Counted from the stretch's first letter, positions 1 to 9,341 are shown. The stretch: DNA of 64,000 nucleotides from Bacillota bacterium (GCA_023411555.1 JAEYOQ010000049.1:32067-96066); one strand, 5' to 3'. Made by a program: numbers and translations. The notes: generated by a model from the letters alone, not told the origin.

Positions 1-63
1 AATGCTTATAATAATAACACAGTATATTAATGCTGAAATAAAAATACATAGGAGGAGGCCTAT

Positions 64-1512
64 ATGATGAATAGGTTCCGTATTTTGGTGCTATTGGTTC
101 TTTGCACCGCAATTCTTTTTACTACTGGTTGCACGAAGACAACCAATACAAGTACAAGCTCTACTGAAACAAATGGGAAGAAGACAGATACGACAGATGT
201 TGTAGCGACAGATGTTGGGGGCAAGCACTACACATTCCGTATCGGTTGTAGCAACGAGGCATGGCGTGCTGAGAACCTCATTGCAGCAGCTAAGATGTTG
301 AACGAGCAGCTTGCTAGTGAGGGAAGCAAGGATACCGTCTCCGTAGAATATGAGGTGGTTGATGATTTCGCTAACACCTTTAATCTATGGATAAAGGAAG
401 ATAACCTTCCTGAGTTCGTGGCTCGTACATCAGGTGATGTAGCTAAATTCAGTAAAACCGGTGTAATAGTAGATTGCTCGTACGTAGTTAATGATGAGGT
501 TTATTCCTCTAAGGTTCCGAAGAATCTACGTGATATGGGATATTTCAATGGCTCCTATTACGGCGTTATTCTCGACACAGAGGTGCGTTTTGTTATCGTC
601 TATAAGCCGGCATTACAGCAGCTGGGTTGGAGCGAGGAGCAGATTGAGGCTTGGAAGAATGATGCCCGTGCCGGTAAGATCACGATTAAGGATCTTCAGG
701 ATTTGGCAAAGCAGGTTGTTGACGCAGGAATTTGCGAGTACGGTATTACTCATCGCCCGAACCATGGTGTTGACTGGGAAAATACGTTTGTTACCTGGAA
801 CAAGGGAAAGGTTCCTATGAACGATCAGGGTCAGGTTGTAATCAACCGTCAGAATATTATCGATTTCTTATCCTACTGGCGTGAAAATGTTCAAATGGGT
901 ATCACACCATACAATCATCTGACTGACTTTAATTGGGATATATTAGAAGGAGATATTTGGCCGAACGGTAAAGCCTTCTGCTGGTATGGTCAGATTGCTA
1001 CTAAGGCAGACATGATGTCTGCAGGTGGCGTAACAAGTGAATATGTCGATGAAAATTACTTTACGATTCCTAATCCTGTTACCACCTTGGGTGAGACACC
1101 GGTAGGTGGCTCCAATCCGTACTACTATGCTTTAACTACAGCATCCCAGAAGGATGAGAAGACGAAGGAATACTGTAGACGTATCCTGGACAATGTTCTT
1201 GATCCGGAGCTTCAGCTCAATACTTCCGTTAGACATACACATCTTGCAATCACACAGGAGACAATCGAAATGCCTGAGTATCAGAATGATGCTTGGATGC
1301 TTGATGCTGAATACATGACACCACTTATGTTCAAGAATCCGCCGAATGAATATCTGATGATGTTTACAGATAGCCAGGAGTTCTTTGATGCTATCCAGAG
1401 AGCAGAGGTTGAGGCAAATGATCCTAATGCAGCATCAATTGAAGAGATTACAGATGAGCTCATCAAGAAGATCACCTTTAATATTGGTGAAGGTAACTAC
1501 GTTCTTGAATAA
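64..1512 (+). CDS. Sugar ABC transporter substrate-binding lipoprotein
   Basis: This is an extracellular solute-binding protein of the carbohydrate-uptake type (SBP family 1-like). The N-terminus has a hydrophobic signal followed by a lipobox ending in TTGC, so Cys23 would be lipidated and anchor the protein outside the membrane. A Ser/Thr/Asn-rich linker then leads into the binding domain. The length of 482 residues is normal for oligosaccharide binders. A strong GGAGGAGG at 51-58 sets the start; the second ATG three bases on is equally possible. It heads an operon with two permeases and an ATPase, and the beta-glucuronidase downstream suggests the ligand is a glucuronide. The exact ligand cannot be read from sequence. 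Confidence 0.9.
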   Translation: MMNRFRILVLLVLCTAILFTTGCTKTTNTSTSSTETNGKKTDTTDVVATDVGGKHYTFRIGCSNEAWRAENLIAAAKMLNEQLASEGSKDTVSVEYEVVDDFANTFNLWIKEDNLPEFVARTSGDVAKFSKTGVIVDCSYVVNDEVYSSKVPKNLRDMGYFNGSYYGVILDTEVRFVIVYKPALQQLGWSEEQIEAWKNDARAGKITIKDLQDLAKQVVDAGICEYGITHRPNHGVDWENTFVTWNKGKVPMNDQGQVVINRQNIIDFLSYWRENVQMGITPYNHLTDFNWDILEGDIWPNGKAFCWYGQIATKADMMSAGGVTSEYVDENYFTIPNPVTTLGETPVGGSNPYYYALTTASQKDEKTKEYCRRILDNVLDPELQLNTSVRHTHLAITQETIEMPEYQNDAWMLDAEYMTPLMFKNPPNEYLMMFTDSQEFFDAIQRAEVEANDPNAASIEEITDELIKKITFNIGEGNYVLE

Positions 1513-1561
1513 TAATTTAAATCAATTAATTTAATTAATTTCATTAAACTGCATGATTATT

Positions 1562-1594
1562 GTACGCTCGTGGTGTAATCCACTGCGGGCGTAC
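1562..1594 (+). promoter_or_regulatory. Intercistronic hairpin after the binding-protein gene
   Basis: GTACGC at 1562-1567 pairs with GCGTAC at 1589-1594, with a partly paired interior. No T-run follows. Hairpins in this position commonly raise the level of binding-protein mRNA over permease mRNA by partial termination or 3'-end protection. That role is inferred. Confidence 0.45.
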
Positions 1595-1673
1595 CCCCCT
1601 ATTTAAGATGATAAAAAGTTCGCTAAGCGTGCTTTCTATTGCATAAACACTTAAAGTAATGAAGGAGGCCACT

Positions 1674-2627
1674 ATGGAAAAATCCATGAAAGACGCCCAA
1701 ACCCTTAGGGCGGATAAGATGGCCATCAGAAGAAAACAGATATTTCCGTTTATGATGATGTCCCCATTCCTCATTCTGACCTTGATATTCGTTTGCATTC
1801 CGATCATTTTGATGATCGTCATGTCATTTACTGATATGGGCGTCTCGCTAGAATGGAACTTTATAGGATTGACTAACTATAAAAAAATCTTTGGATATCC
1901 GGGTTTAGATAAGATTATTCTCCGAACACTGTCGTTCGTCGGTATCAATACGATATGTTCGGTTCTCGGCTCGATTTTCGTCGTTATTATTACGACATAT
2001 TATCTGGATATCGTCTATCGCAGAGAAAACTTAGGCCTGCTATTCCGCATCATTTGGTTAATTCCCAACCTTACACCTACCATTGTGTTCATCTTCATCT
2101 GGCGCTTTGTGTTCGGTCCGGCGGAGTATGGTCTTATCAATATGATATTTGAAGCAGTGAATTTACCAACTATAAACTGGTTTACGAAATACTCTATGCA
2201 AATACTGATGTTTTCCTGCTGTTTGAGTTCAGCTTCGGGATCAATCATCCTGTTCAGCTCAGCGGTTCGACAAATACCGAACAATATTATTCAGTCCGCT
2301 AAGGTGGATGGTGCATCGAGCTTATATATCTGTCGTCGTATCGTTCTACCGTATTTAAGCTGGCCGATTATGCAGAAAACCCTTTGGAGCGTATTAGGAA
2401 ACTTCACATTGTATGAGTCAATTCGTTTGTTGACGAACGGCGGTCCGATGGGTACCACGACCACATACTCGTATTACATCTTTCAAAATGCATATACCTA
2501 TTACACCTATGGCTATGGCGCAGCACTATCCGTATTCCTTGTGGCCATGTCTGTTACGATCGGTCTGATTATGCTCCGCGTGTTCAAGGTAGATAAGCAG
2601 ATGCGCATACCGCGCATGGATATATAA
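1674..2627 (+). CDS. Sugar ABC transporter permease, MalF/UgpA type
   Basis: This is an inner-membrane permease of the binding-protein-dependent sugar importer. Hydrophobic segments are spread along 317 residues. The cytoplasmic EAA loop that docks the ATPase lies near residues 209-230 (VDGASSLYICRRIVLP). An upstream in-frame ATG at 1659 is unlikely to be the start, because the AAGGAGG ribosome binding site at 1662-1668 lies inside that extension and is well spaced for ATG 1674. It would pair with the second permease that follows. About 160 bases containing a hairpin separate it from the binding-protein gene. Confidence 0.9.
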   Translation: MEKSMKDAQTLRADKMAIRRKQIFPFMMMSPFLILTLIFVCIPIILMIVMSFTDMGVSLEWNFIGLTNYKKIFGYPGLDKIILRTLSFVGINTICSVLGSIFVVIITTYYLDIVYRRENLGLLFRIIWLIPNLTPTIVFIFIWRFVFGPAEYGLINMIFEAVNLPTINWFTKYSMQILMFSCCLSSASGSIILFSSAVRQIPNNIIQSAKVDGASSLYICRRIVLPYLSWPIMQKTLWSVLGNFTLYESIRLLTNGGPMGTTTTYSYYIFQNAYTYYTYGYGAALSVFLVAMSVTIGLIMLRVFKVDKQMRIPRMDI

Positions 2628-2641
2628 AGGAGACGAATGGT

Positions 2642-3511
2642 ATGGAAAAGGTTAAAAATCAAAAAATACAGACACTTCGCCTCGACGATCGACCTCGTGG
2701 TGTATGGAAATATATAATTGTAATACTGTTGCTATCCAGCATTATTTTGATCCCTTACGGCTGGATGGTAATAAAAGCGTTTCAGGATCCGAATGGGAAT
2801 CTGACCCTGTCGAATTGGGCATTCTTAATACAGGAAACACAAATAAAAAATGGTGTTATGTTGCCCCCCGCAATCTGGCCACTGCTCCGTAGCTTAGGAT
2901 TTGCAGTGATGATGGCAATCGGTGTCGTAGTAGTTACGGTTCCCGCTGCCTATGCACTTTCCCGTACGGATTTCAAGGGAAGAAAACTGATGGCGAGATT
3001 ATTGATTGTCCTTGATGCGTTTCCTCAGGTAGCCCTGTTGATGAGCTTTATCTTACTTCTTTCTGAGTTAAACCTCGTTAACAAGCTGATTGGTGTTGCT
3101 TTTCTAAAAGTCGCCATGTATCTGCCAGGTGCCGTTTGGCTGATGAAGGGCTTTTTCGATAATATCTCTTGGGATATTGAATGGGCATCCATTGTTGATG
3201 GTGCATCACGCTTTAAGACCTTCCTTCGCATCATCGTACCAGCTGCAAAGCCCGGTATCGCCGTTATCTTAATCAACTCGTTTTTAAGTGGTTGGGGTGA
3301 ATATATCCTAATTAACTTGTTCATGCGCGGCAATGATTCGACGATGTCAAGCTTTGTCGGTGCAATGATTGATGCCGAGGATGGAAGGTATTTAGTATCT
3401 GCCGGCGTATTAGCAGCTGCATGCTTCTGTTACATCATACCGGTTATAATTGCATTTGCAGTCTCACAAAAAACACTCTTAGAAGTTAAGCAGGGAGGTT
3501 CCAAACAATGA
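2642..3511 (+). CDS. Sugar ABC transporter permease, MalG/UgpE type
   Basis: This is the second membrane subunit of the importer, 289 residues with about six hydrophobic segments. The EAA-type loop lies at about 180-200 (WASIVDGASRFKTFLRIIVP). AAAGGAG at 2626-2632 is spaced nine bases from ATG 2642. Its last four bases overlap the start of the ATPase gene (ATGA arrangement), which indicates translational coupling. Family assignment rests on the EAA loop and the gene order of binding protein, permease, permease, ATPase. Confidence 0.9.
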   Translation: MEKVKNQKIQTLRLDDRPRGVWKYIIVILLLSSIILIPYGWMVIKAFQDPNGNLTLSNWAFLIQETQIKNGVMLPPAIWPLLRSLGFAVMMAIGVVVVTVPAAYALSRTDFKGRKLMARLLIVLDAFPQVALLMSFILLLSELNLVNKLIGVAFLKVAMYLPGAVWLMKGFFDNISWDIEWASIVDGASRFKTFLRIIVPAAKPGIAVILINSFLSGWGEYILINLFMRGNDSTMSSFVGAMIDAEDGRYLVSAGVLAAACFCYIIPVIIAFAVSQKTLLEVKQGGSKQ

Positions 3512-4614
3512 GCGAACCCATGATTCGTTTAGAAAATGTAGGTAAATCATATGACGGAGGAAAGACATACGCTGTGCGCGATGTCAACCTTACGATTGAA
3601 AAAGGAGATTTTGTCGCGCTGCTCGGCCCCTCTGGCTGCGGCAAGAGCACAATACTGATGATGCTCTGCGGTCTCTATCGTCCAAGCGAGGGTAGTATCT
3701 TTTTTAACGGTCGTTATGTGAATAACGTCATGCCAAAGGATCGTAACATCGGTATGGTTTTCCAGAGCTACGCTCTCTACCCAAATCTGAGCGTTTATGA
3801 AAATATTGCTTTTCCGTTGAAGCAGATGAAGACATTAAAGAAGAAGGAGATTGAGGAACGAGTAAATGAGGTTGCCGAAATCGTTAAGATAACCCCTCTT
3901 TTGAAGCGTATGCCTTCACAGCTATCCGGCGGACAGCAGCAGCGTGTCGCCATGTGCCGTGCTTTGGTTAAGAATACAGATATTCTATTGCTTGATGAGC
4001 CGATGTCGAATCTGGATGCGCGTCTAAAGCTGGAGATTCGTGATGAGATAAAGAAGCTTCAGGAGAAGCTTAATCTGACAGCCATCATCGTTACCCATGA
4101 TCAGGAGGAAGCAATGGCAATGGCTTCGCACATTGTAGTAATTGATCAGGGTGCCATGCAGCAGTATGGAGATCCCAATATACTTTATAGCAGACCAGAA
4201 AATCTCTTTGTTGCATCCTTTATCGGTAATCCACCGATGAACTTCATCGATGGTAAACTTGAGAAGAAAGCAGGTAGCTACCTCTGTAGAACGTCCGGAG
4301 GCACGATTGAGTTACCTGAAACCTTAATTGATCCTTCGCAATTGAAGGGAGATCAGATTGTCTTGGGTGTTCGTCCACACAATTTCGACTTAGTAGAGAC
4401 CAAAGACAATGCTATTCAGCTTAAGACGGATTATATTGAACATCTAGGCAAGGAGAATCTGTATCGATGCTTCACGGAGGATACCAGTATTCGTGTCATT
4501 ACGCCGGTTGAAGTCAACCGACCCGTCGATAAACCATTGTTCGTGCGACCGCGCCTGGAAGCTATCACAGTATTTGATAAAGGTTCTCGTAATAATATTA
4601 CAGTTTATAATTAA
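3508..4614 (+). CDS. Sugar ABC transporter ATPase, MalK/UgpC/MsmK type
   Basis: This is the ATP-hydrolysing subunit that powers the importer. Walker A (GPSGCGKST) is at about residues 40-48, the signature LSGGQQQR near 139, and Walker B (ILLLDEP) near 157, followed by the switch histidine in VTHDQEEA. The C-terminal 130 residues form the OB/TOBE region typical of MalK-type ATPases (GVRPHNF motif). Many Firmicutes share one such ATPase among several importers; here a dedicated copy sits within the operon. The start overlaps the upstream stop, with GGGAGG just before it. Confidence 0.95.
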   Translation: MSEPMIRLENVGKSYDGGKTYAVRDVNLTIEKGDFVALLGPSGCGKSTILMMLCGLYRPSEGSIFFNGRYVNNVMPKDRNIGMVFQSYALYPNLSVYENIAFPLKQMKTLKKKEIEERVNEVAEIVKITPLLKRMPSQLSGGQQQRVAMCRALVKNTDILLLDEPMSNLDARLKLEIRDEIKKLQEKLNLTAIIVTHDQEEAMAMASHIVVIDQGAMQQYGDPNILYSRPENLFVASFIGNPPMNFIDGKLEKKAGSYLCRTSGGTIELPETLIDPSQLKGDQIVLGVRPHNFDLVETKDNAIQLKTDYIEHLGKENLYRCFTEDTSIRVITPVEVNRPVDKPLFVRPRLEAITVFDKGSRNNITVYN

Positions 4615-4697
4615 AAGATCTATATAATAGGTTCGGTTACTGTCATGACCTACTTTCGAAGTGGCTTGAACAATTTATTGATTTAGGAGGAGAAGAT

Positions 4698-5558
4698 ATG
4701 CAATTTCTAGGAACCGCTGCAGCGGATGCCATCCCTGGTCCACTTTGTTCCTGCAAGCTCTGCGAAGAGGCCAGACAGAATCCGGAGCACATGCGTTTGC
4801 GTAGCATGTTTCTATTGGATGAAAAGAATTTAATCGATTGCGGCCCTGATTTCGTTGCTGCCAGTATGAAGCATGGCTTAAATCTTTCAAAGCTTGAGAA
4901 TATTTTTATTACACATACACATGAAGATCATTTCTGCCCATCAAACGCTGGAATGTTGCTTATGTCCAAAACGCGCCCTGATGTCCCTGTTGATATTTAT
5001 CTTTCCGAAGGGGCCTATGAGATGACGGTGGCTATGCGAGAAGCATTGGGAATGAAATACGGTTATTTGGATGCCGCAATCGCTTTTGATAAGGGATTAA
5101 TACGCCTACATCCGGTTCAAACGGGCATTCCGTTTGAAGCCGGTGGGTATAAAATTATAGCTGTGGATACGATGCATCGTATCTCAAAGCAGGAGACAGG
5201 AATTAATTATCTGTTTGAGAAGAATGGCCGCAAGCTCCTATATGCTTGCGATACCGGCTTTTATCCTGATAAAACTTTGTGTACTCTGGCTGGAAGAAAA
5301 GTAGATAGTCTTGTCCTTGAGACGACTTGGGGATCTCTTACGGATCGATCCTCAGATTCACATTTGAATTGTGAAGCCTTTGTAAAGATGCTGGATATAC
5401 TGCTGGAGGAAGCTATTATCCATAAGGATACACATATTTTTGCCACGCATATCAACCACAAGCACGATTTCACGCATGATGATATGCAGGCTTGGTTTGA
5501 TACGCATGCAAAGCTACCGGTAACGGTCGCTTATGACGGTTTAAAGATAGACGAATAG
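4698..5558 (+). CDS. PhnP-like metallo-beta-lactamase-fold phosphodiesterase
   Basis: This is a 286-residue metallo-beta-lactamase-fold hydrolase. The metal-binding signature HTHEDH is at residues 73-78, and further His/Asp ligands follow (DTMH, CDTG, THINHKHD). The N-terminal C-x-C-x2-C at Cys17, Cys19 and Cys22 resembles the structural zinc site of PhnP, the 5-phosphoribosyl 1,2-cyclic phosphate phosphodiesterase of the C-P lyase pathway. No C-P lyase genes are present here. Its place between a sugar importer and a beta-glucuronidase suggests it opens a cyclic or diester phosphate on an imported sugar. RBS AGGAGGAG precedes ATG. The fold is secure; the substrate is unknown. Confidence 0.75.
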   Translation: MQFLGTAAADAIPGPLCSCKLCEEARQNPEHMRLRSMFLLDEKNLIDCGPDFVAASMKHGLNLSKLENIFITHTHEDHFCPSNAGMLLMSKTRPDVPVDIYLSEGAYEMTVAMREALGMKYGYLDAAIAFDKGLIRLHPVQTGIPFEAGGYKIIAVDTMHRISKQETGINYLFEKNGRKLLYACDTGFYPDKTLCTLAGRKVDSLVLETTWGSLTDRSSDSHLNCEAFVKMLDILLEEAIIHKDTHIFATHINHKHDFTHDDMQAWFDTHAKLPVTVAYDGLKIDE

Positions 5559-5585
5559 AGTAAAGAATAATTGAAGGAGAAAAGT

Positions 5586-7355
5586 ATGTTATATCCAGAT
5601 AATACTAGAACTCGAACGAAGGTTTCTCTCGATGGTATCTGGTCGTTTGCCTTGATTGGTTCTGATGAAACTTATAATCCGAAAAACACTCTTTTAGGAG
5701 GACGGCAGATACCTGTTCCAAGTGCATATAACGACATATATGAGGGGCGTGAAATCAGAGATCACGTGGGAAGTGTCGTCTATGAGCGATATTTTGATGT
5801 TTCTCAGGCCTTGTGTGAGGGGCGTTTGTTATTACACTTTGGCAGTGTTACACACACAGCAGAAGTGTGGCTCAATGGTGAGTTACTGGGCCAGCATAAA
5901 GGTGGTTTTCTTCCATTCTTTTTCGATGTAACTGAAAAAGTGAAACCCTACGCAAATCGGTTGACGGTACTTGTCGACAATATTGTTGATCACAGCACTC
6001 TTCCTTGTGGAACCGTGGAGGAACGTATCTATCCCGGAATGGAGAAGCTGAAGTTGAATTTCCCTAATTTCGATTATTTCAACTACAGTGGAATTATGCG
6101 ACCTGTTCAGCTTTACGCTGTGCCGAAAACCTATCTGAACGGTATATCCATCAACGGTTTACCGGATGGGACCTTTACATATAAGGTGAAAGCAACCGGT
6201 GCGGGAAGCTTCGAGGTTAAGGTCATGGAGGATGAGACGGTTATATGGTCTGGAGATGGTGCTATAGGCAGTGGAGCTATCAAGGGCATTACACCTTGGT
6301 CACCCAAAACACCTAAGCTATATCGACTACATATCTGTCTTCATGGTGATGATGGTAGTACCGATGAATACAGTGAAGGGTTCGGTTTCCGTGAAGTAAG
6401 TGTACATGACGGTGGACTATACCTGAACGGTGAGCGACTATATCTAAAAGGCTTCGGAAAGCACGAGGATACACCCGTATTGGGGCGAGGCATTTCAGAA
6501 GCATACAACGTAAAAGACTTAGCATTAATGCAATGGATGGGAAGCAATTCCTTCCGAACCAGTCATTATCCTTACAGTGAAGAGATGATGCGACTCTGCG
6601 ATCAGATGGGTATTCTGGTAATTGATGAAACACCAGCAGTAGGTATGCATACGACATTCACAGCAACGGGCATGAAGATCGATGTAGCATCACCGACATG
6701 GACTACACTGCAAACACAGCAACACCATCGGGATGTTCTTCGGGATTTGATCGAACGAGATCAAAACCATCCTTGTGTTATTATGTGGAGTGTTGCCAAC
6801 GAGCCTGCCAGTGAGGAAAAGGGCGCTTATGATTATTTTGCTCCCTTGTTTTCCTTGGTACGTGAACTCGATCCTCAGCATCGTCCCGTTACCTTTGTTA
6901 CACATAGCGAGGCTACTGTGGAGACCTGTGAAGTAGCGCCCTTATGCGACGTGTTGATGCTTAACCGTTATTATGGTTGGTATAGTGAGGAGGGAAATCT
7001 TCCAGCAGCACGTGCTATCTTATCGGACGAATTGGATCGTTACCATGCTCGTTATCCGGAAAAGCCAATCATGCTTGGTGAGTTTGGGGCGGATGCTGTC
7101 GCCGGCTTGCATGATTCAACCTCATTGATGTTCTCTGAAGAATTCCAGCGCGATATACTGAAGACCTATTGCGATGTATTAGATGAAAAGCCCTATATCT
7201 GTGGCGAACACGTTTGGAACTTTGCTGACTTTGCTACGGCAGAATCCGTCAAACGAGTACAGGGAAATAAGAAGGGTGTGTTTACACGAGATCGTAAGCC
7301 CAAAATGGCAGCGTGGTATTTGAAAGAACGTTGGAGTAAGTTCGAAAAAAGATAA
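5586..7355 (+). CDS. uidA: Beta-glucuronidase, glycoside hydrolase family 2
   Basis: This is a 589-residue GH2 enzyme that hydrolyses beta-D-glucuronides and appears cytoplasmic (no signal peptide). It has the sugar-binding, immunoglobulin-like and TIM-barrel domains in order. The acid/base Glu is residue 406 (in VANEP) and the nucleophile Glu is 499 (in LGEFGAD). The glucuronate-specific motif N561-K562-K563-G564 (NxKG, contacting the carboxylate) is present, with GVFTRDRKPK after it, as in E. coli UidA (603 residues). Length and motifs exclude a beta-galactosidase. The start was taken as ATG 5586 because AAGGAG at 5574-5579 is correctly spaced; a TTG at 5571 lies too close to it. Confidence 0.93.
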   Translation: MLYPDNTRTRTKVSLDGIWSFALIGSDETYNPKNTLLGGRQIPVPSAYNDIYEGREIRDHVGSVVYERYFDVSQALCEGRLLLHFGSVTHTAEVWLNGELLGQHKGGFLPFFFDVTEKVKPYANRLTVLVDNIVDHSTLPCGTVEERIYPGMEKLKLNFPNFDYFNYSGIMRPVQLYAVPKTYLNGISINGLPDGTFTYKVKATGAGSFEVKVMEDETVIWSGDGAIGSGAIKGITPWSPKTPKLYRLHICLHGDDGSTDEYSEGFGFREVSVHDGGLYLNGERLYLKGFGKHEDTPVLGRGISEAYNVKDLALMQWMGSNSFRTSHYPYSEEMMRLCDQMGILVIDETPAVGMHTTFTATGMKIDVASPTWTTLQTQQHHRDVLRDLIERDQNHPCVIMWSVANEPASEEKGAYDYFAPLFSLVRELDPQHRPVTFVTHSEATVETCEVAPLCDVLMLNRYYGWYSEEGNLPAARAILSDELDRYHARYPEKPIMLGEFGADAVAGLHDSTSLMFSEEFQRDILKTYCDVLDEKPYICGEHVWNFADFATAESVKRVQGNKKGVFTRDRKPKMAAWYLKERWSKFEKR

Positions 7356-7390
7356 CCATTGAGCCTTTCTGAAGAATATAGGAGGTTGAC

Positions 7391-8185
7391 ATGAAGAACA
7401 AGGTTATTGTAGCACTGGTGGATGGTATGCGTCCCGATGGTATGGCGGCTTGCGGACATCCGTTCTTTGAACGCTTAAAGCAAGAGAGCACTTACTGTCC
7501 TACAGCGCAAACCATTACGAGGCCTATCACACTACCCGCTCATATCTCATTGTTCACGGGAGTGGATCAGCTGCACCATGATAATTACGATAATGATTGG
7601 CATCCTTATCCTAAGCCTTATGAGGGTATCCTGGAAACGGTACACGATGCAGGCGGTAAGACGGCAATGCTAATTACTTGGGAACCGCTGCGCTTTTTAG
7701 GACGACCGGACAGTATTGATCGCTTGGATTTTCAGCGCGGAGACGTAAAGGATCGTCCTTATGAGGATGCGTTTTGCTTTGAACGTGATTGGGCAGAACG
7801 ATCGGCAAAAATCATCCGTTCCAATACCTATGACTTCGTTTTTTTCTATTTTGAGATGGCCGATGTGATTGGTCATAATGATGGTTGGATGAGCGATTCT
7901 TACCTTGAGGCGTTACGCTGCGCAGGAGATTGTCTTGAAATATTATATGACTCCTTGCAGCCTGATCAACAGATGATAGTGCTTGCTGATCATGGCGGCT
8001 TTGATAAAAAGCATAACGATCCAAGCATTCCACAGGTTATGACGATCCCAATCTTTTGTGTCGGCAGTATGTTCGAAAAGAATTGCGAGAAGGAAGGGTG
8101 GCATATACTGGATATTGCACCAACGGTTAGTAAGATCTTACAGATAGAATCGCAACCCCATTATCAGGGAAAGGTACTTTTATAG
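7391..8185 (+). CDS. Alkaline-phosphatase-superfamily phosphodiesterase (NPP-like)
   Basis: This 264-residue protein has the metal-binding and nucleophile pattern of nucleotide pyrophosphatase/phosphodiesterases and phosphonoacetate hydrolases. Asp11 lies in VDGMRPDG, the nucleophile Thr47 in RPITLPAH, Asp158 and His162 in ADVIGHNDG, Asp200-His201 in LADHGG, and His208. It is shorter than secreted NPPs and has no signal peptide, so it acts in the cytoplasm. It follows the beta-glucuronidase by 35 bases with AGGAGG before ATG. Together with the PhnP-like gene it gives this operon two phosphodiester-cleaving enzymes. The substrate is unknown. Confidence 0.8.
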   Translation: MKNKVIVALVDGMRPDGMAACGHPFFERLKQESTYCPTAQTITRPITLPAHISLFTGVDQLHHDNYDNDWHPYPKPYEGILETVHDAGGKTAMLITWEPLRFLGRPDSIDRLDFQRGDVKDRPYEDAFCFERDWAERSAKIIRSNTYDFVFFYFEMADVIGHNDGWMSDSYLEALRCAGDCLEILYDSLQPDQQMIVLADHGGFDKKHNDPSIPQVMTIPIFCVGSMFEKNCEKEGWHILDIAPTVSKILQIESQPHYQGKVLL

Positions 8186-8278
8186 GAACAGGATTAGATG
8201 GAATTCGAACCAAATGGTTCGGATTTCATCGCAATATACCTTGATAAGCTAGTGAAGGAGCAAAAGAAAAGGAGAGTA

Positions 8279-8388
8279 GGAGCTGTTGGATAAATGGCAT
8301 ACAAAGCAGTAAGATGTCAGGCAACCTGTGTGTGTGGGATACATGTTGTACGTTCCTGTATAGATATCCTACATTATGCAACAGCTCC
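8279..8388 (+). repeat. MITE-like dispersed repeat, copy A (internally deleted)
   Basis: The ends form an inverted repeat: GGAGCTGTTG at 8279-8288 and CAACAGCTCC at 8379-8388. The body at 8294-8361 matches 27661-27728 (copy B) at 62 of 68 positions. Compared with B, most of the left arm is missing. The element lies between the phosphodiesterase gene and the isomerase gene and ends 11 bases before the probable isomerase start. No target-site duplication was seen. The ends resemble terminal repeats of IS6/IS1182-type elements (CTGTTGCA core). Non-autonomous mobility is inferred. Confidence 0.75.
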
Positions 8389-8399
8389 ACAGAAATAAT

Positions 8400-9182
8400 A
8401 TGAAGCTAAAACGAAGTGCCTGTATAGAGGCAATGTATGGGGAGTACCCTTTTTTAGAGCGTTTTCAAGCAGCAAAAAGGGATGGCTTTGATTATGTTGA
8501 GTTTTGGGAATGGAGAAATAAAGATCTGGATGCTGTAAAAAAAGCAGCCCAGGAGGCGAATATCGGTATCAGTGGGTTCAATGGCGATGCGGATTACTCC
8601 CTCATTGATCCAGCGCAGAAAGAACAGTATTTAGAAGACCTGCGTCGATCCGTAGAAGCAGCAAAGTATGTCGGTGCACATTCTGTTACAATTCACTCCA
8701 ATGCATTGGGAGATGGGGGCTTGGTGATTCACGATTATAGGGAATTGTCCGACACAGTGAAGCTGTGCTCTATGTATGGTACCTTGTTGGAATGTGCCAA
8801 GATTGCAGAAGAGAGCGGCATTCTTATGAATTTAGAACCGTTGAATATTAAAACTGATCATGTGGGTAACTATTTAGTACATACACAGATGGCAGCAGAA
8901 ATGACCCGACTAATCGCATCACCTAAGCTAAAGGTGTTATATGATGTATATCATATGCAGCTAAATGAGGGTAGTATCTGCGATAAGATCTGTACTTATA
9001 TTGATCAAATCGGTCATGTTCACGTAGCGGATGCACCAGGACGTCATGAACCCGGAACAGGGGAAATCAATTATCCTAACGTATACGCCTGCTTAGAGCA
9101 GAAGGGATATACTGGGATTGTGGGTTATGAGCTCTTCCCGTTAACAACGACCGAAGCTGCTGTTAAGGCGATTTTTGCATAG
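8400..9182 (+). CDS. Sugar phosphate isomerase/epimerase (xylose-isomerase-like TIM barrel)
   Basis: This 260-residue protein resembles hydroxypyruvate isomerases and IolE/IolI-like epimerases. Recognisable segments are the N-terminal FDYVEFWEWRNKD, SGFNGDADYSL, the metal-ligand region ILMNLEPLN, VLYDVYHMQ, the HVHVADAPGRHEPGTGEI strand, and the final YTGIVGYELFP. It probably isomerises or epimerises the sugar acid released upstream. ATG 8400 was chosen over ATG 8376 because 8376 lies inside the repeat element. No clear ribosome binding site precedes 8400, so the insertion may have displaced it or expression may be weak. Confidence 0.75.
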   Translation: MKLKRSACIEAMYGEYPFLERFQAAKRDGFDYVEFWEWRNKDLDAVKKAAQEANIGISGFNGDADYSLIDPAQKEQYLEDLRRSVEAAKYVGAHSVTIHSNALGDGGLVIHDYRELSDTVKLCSMYGTLLECAKIAEESGILMNLEPLNIKTDHVGNYLVHTQMAAEMTRLIASPKLKVLYDVYHMQLNEGSICDKICTYIDQIGHVHVADAPGRHEPGTGEINYPNVYACLEQKGYTGIVGYELFPLTTTEAAVKAIFA

Positions 9183-9220
9183 CAGATTAGTATGTAATAA
9201 AAATACGCAAGATAAATTAA

Positions 9221-9270
9221 GATATTAACGTGAGTGATACCATAAGGTATCAGCGTTAATATCTTTTTCT
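9221..9270 (+). terminator. Rho-independent terminator of the glucuronide operon
   Basis: GATATTAACG at 9221-9230 pairs with CGTTAATATC at 9254-9263, and the inner TGATACC pairs with GGTATCA. The stem is followed by TTTTTCTTTG. It ends the operon that begins before position 64. Confidence 0.85.
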
Positions 9271-9341
9271 TTGTTGTGAAATATGAAGCCATGAAGTATC
9301 CTATTATAAGTCCACTAAAAGAATAAGGAACTTGAGAAGTA

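Noticed and set aside
4698..8185. A phosphonate C-P lyase operon, suggested by the PhnP-like and phosphonoacetate-hydrolase-like genes
   Set aside because: No phnG-phnM genes occur, and the importer is of the sugar type next to a beta-glucuronidase.
8279..8388. A riboswitch or leader RNA before the isomerase gene
   Set aside because: The sequence matches the dispersed element elsewhere in the window and has no conserved riboswitch core that I can recognise.
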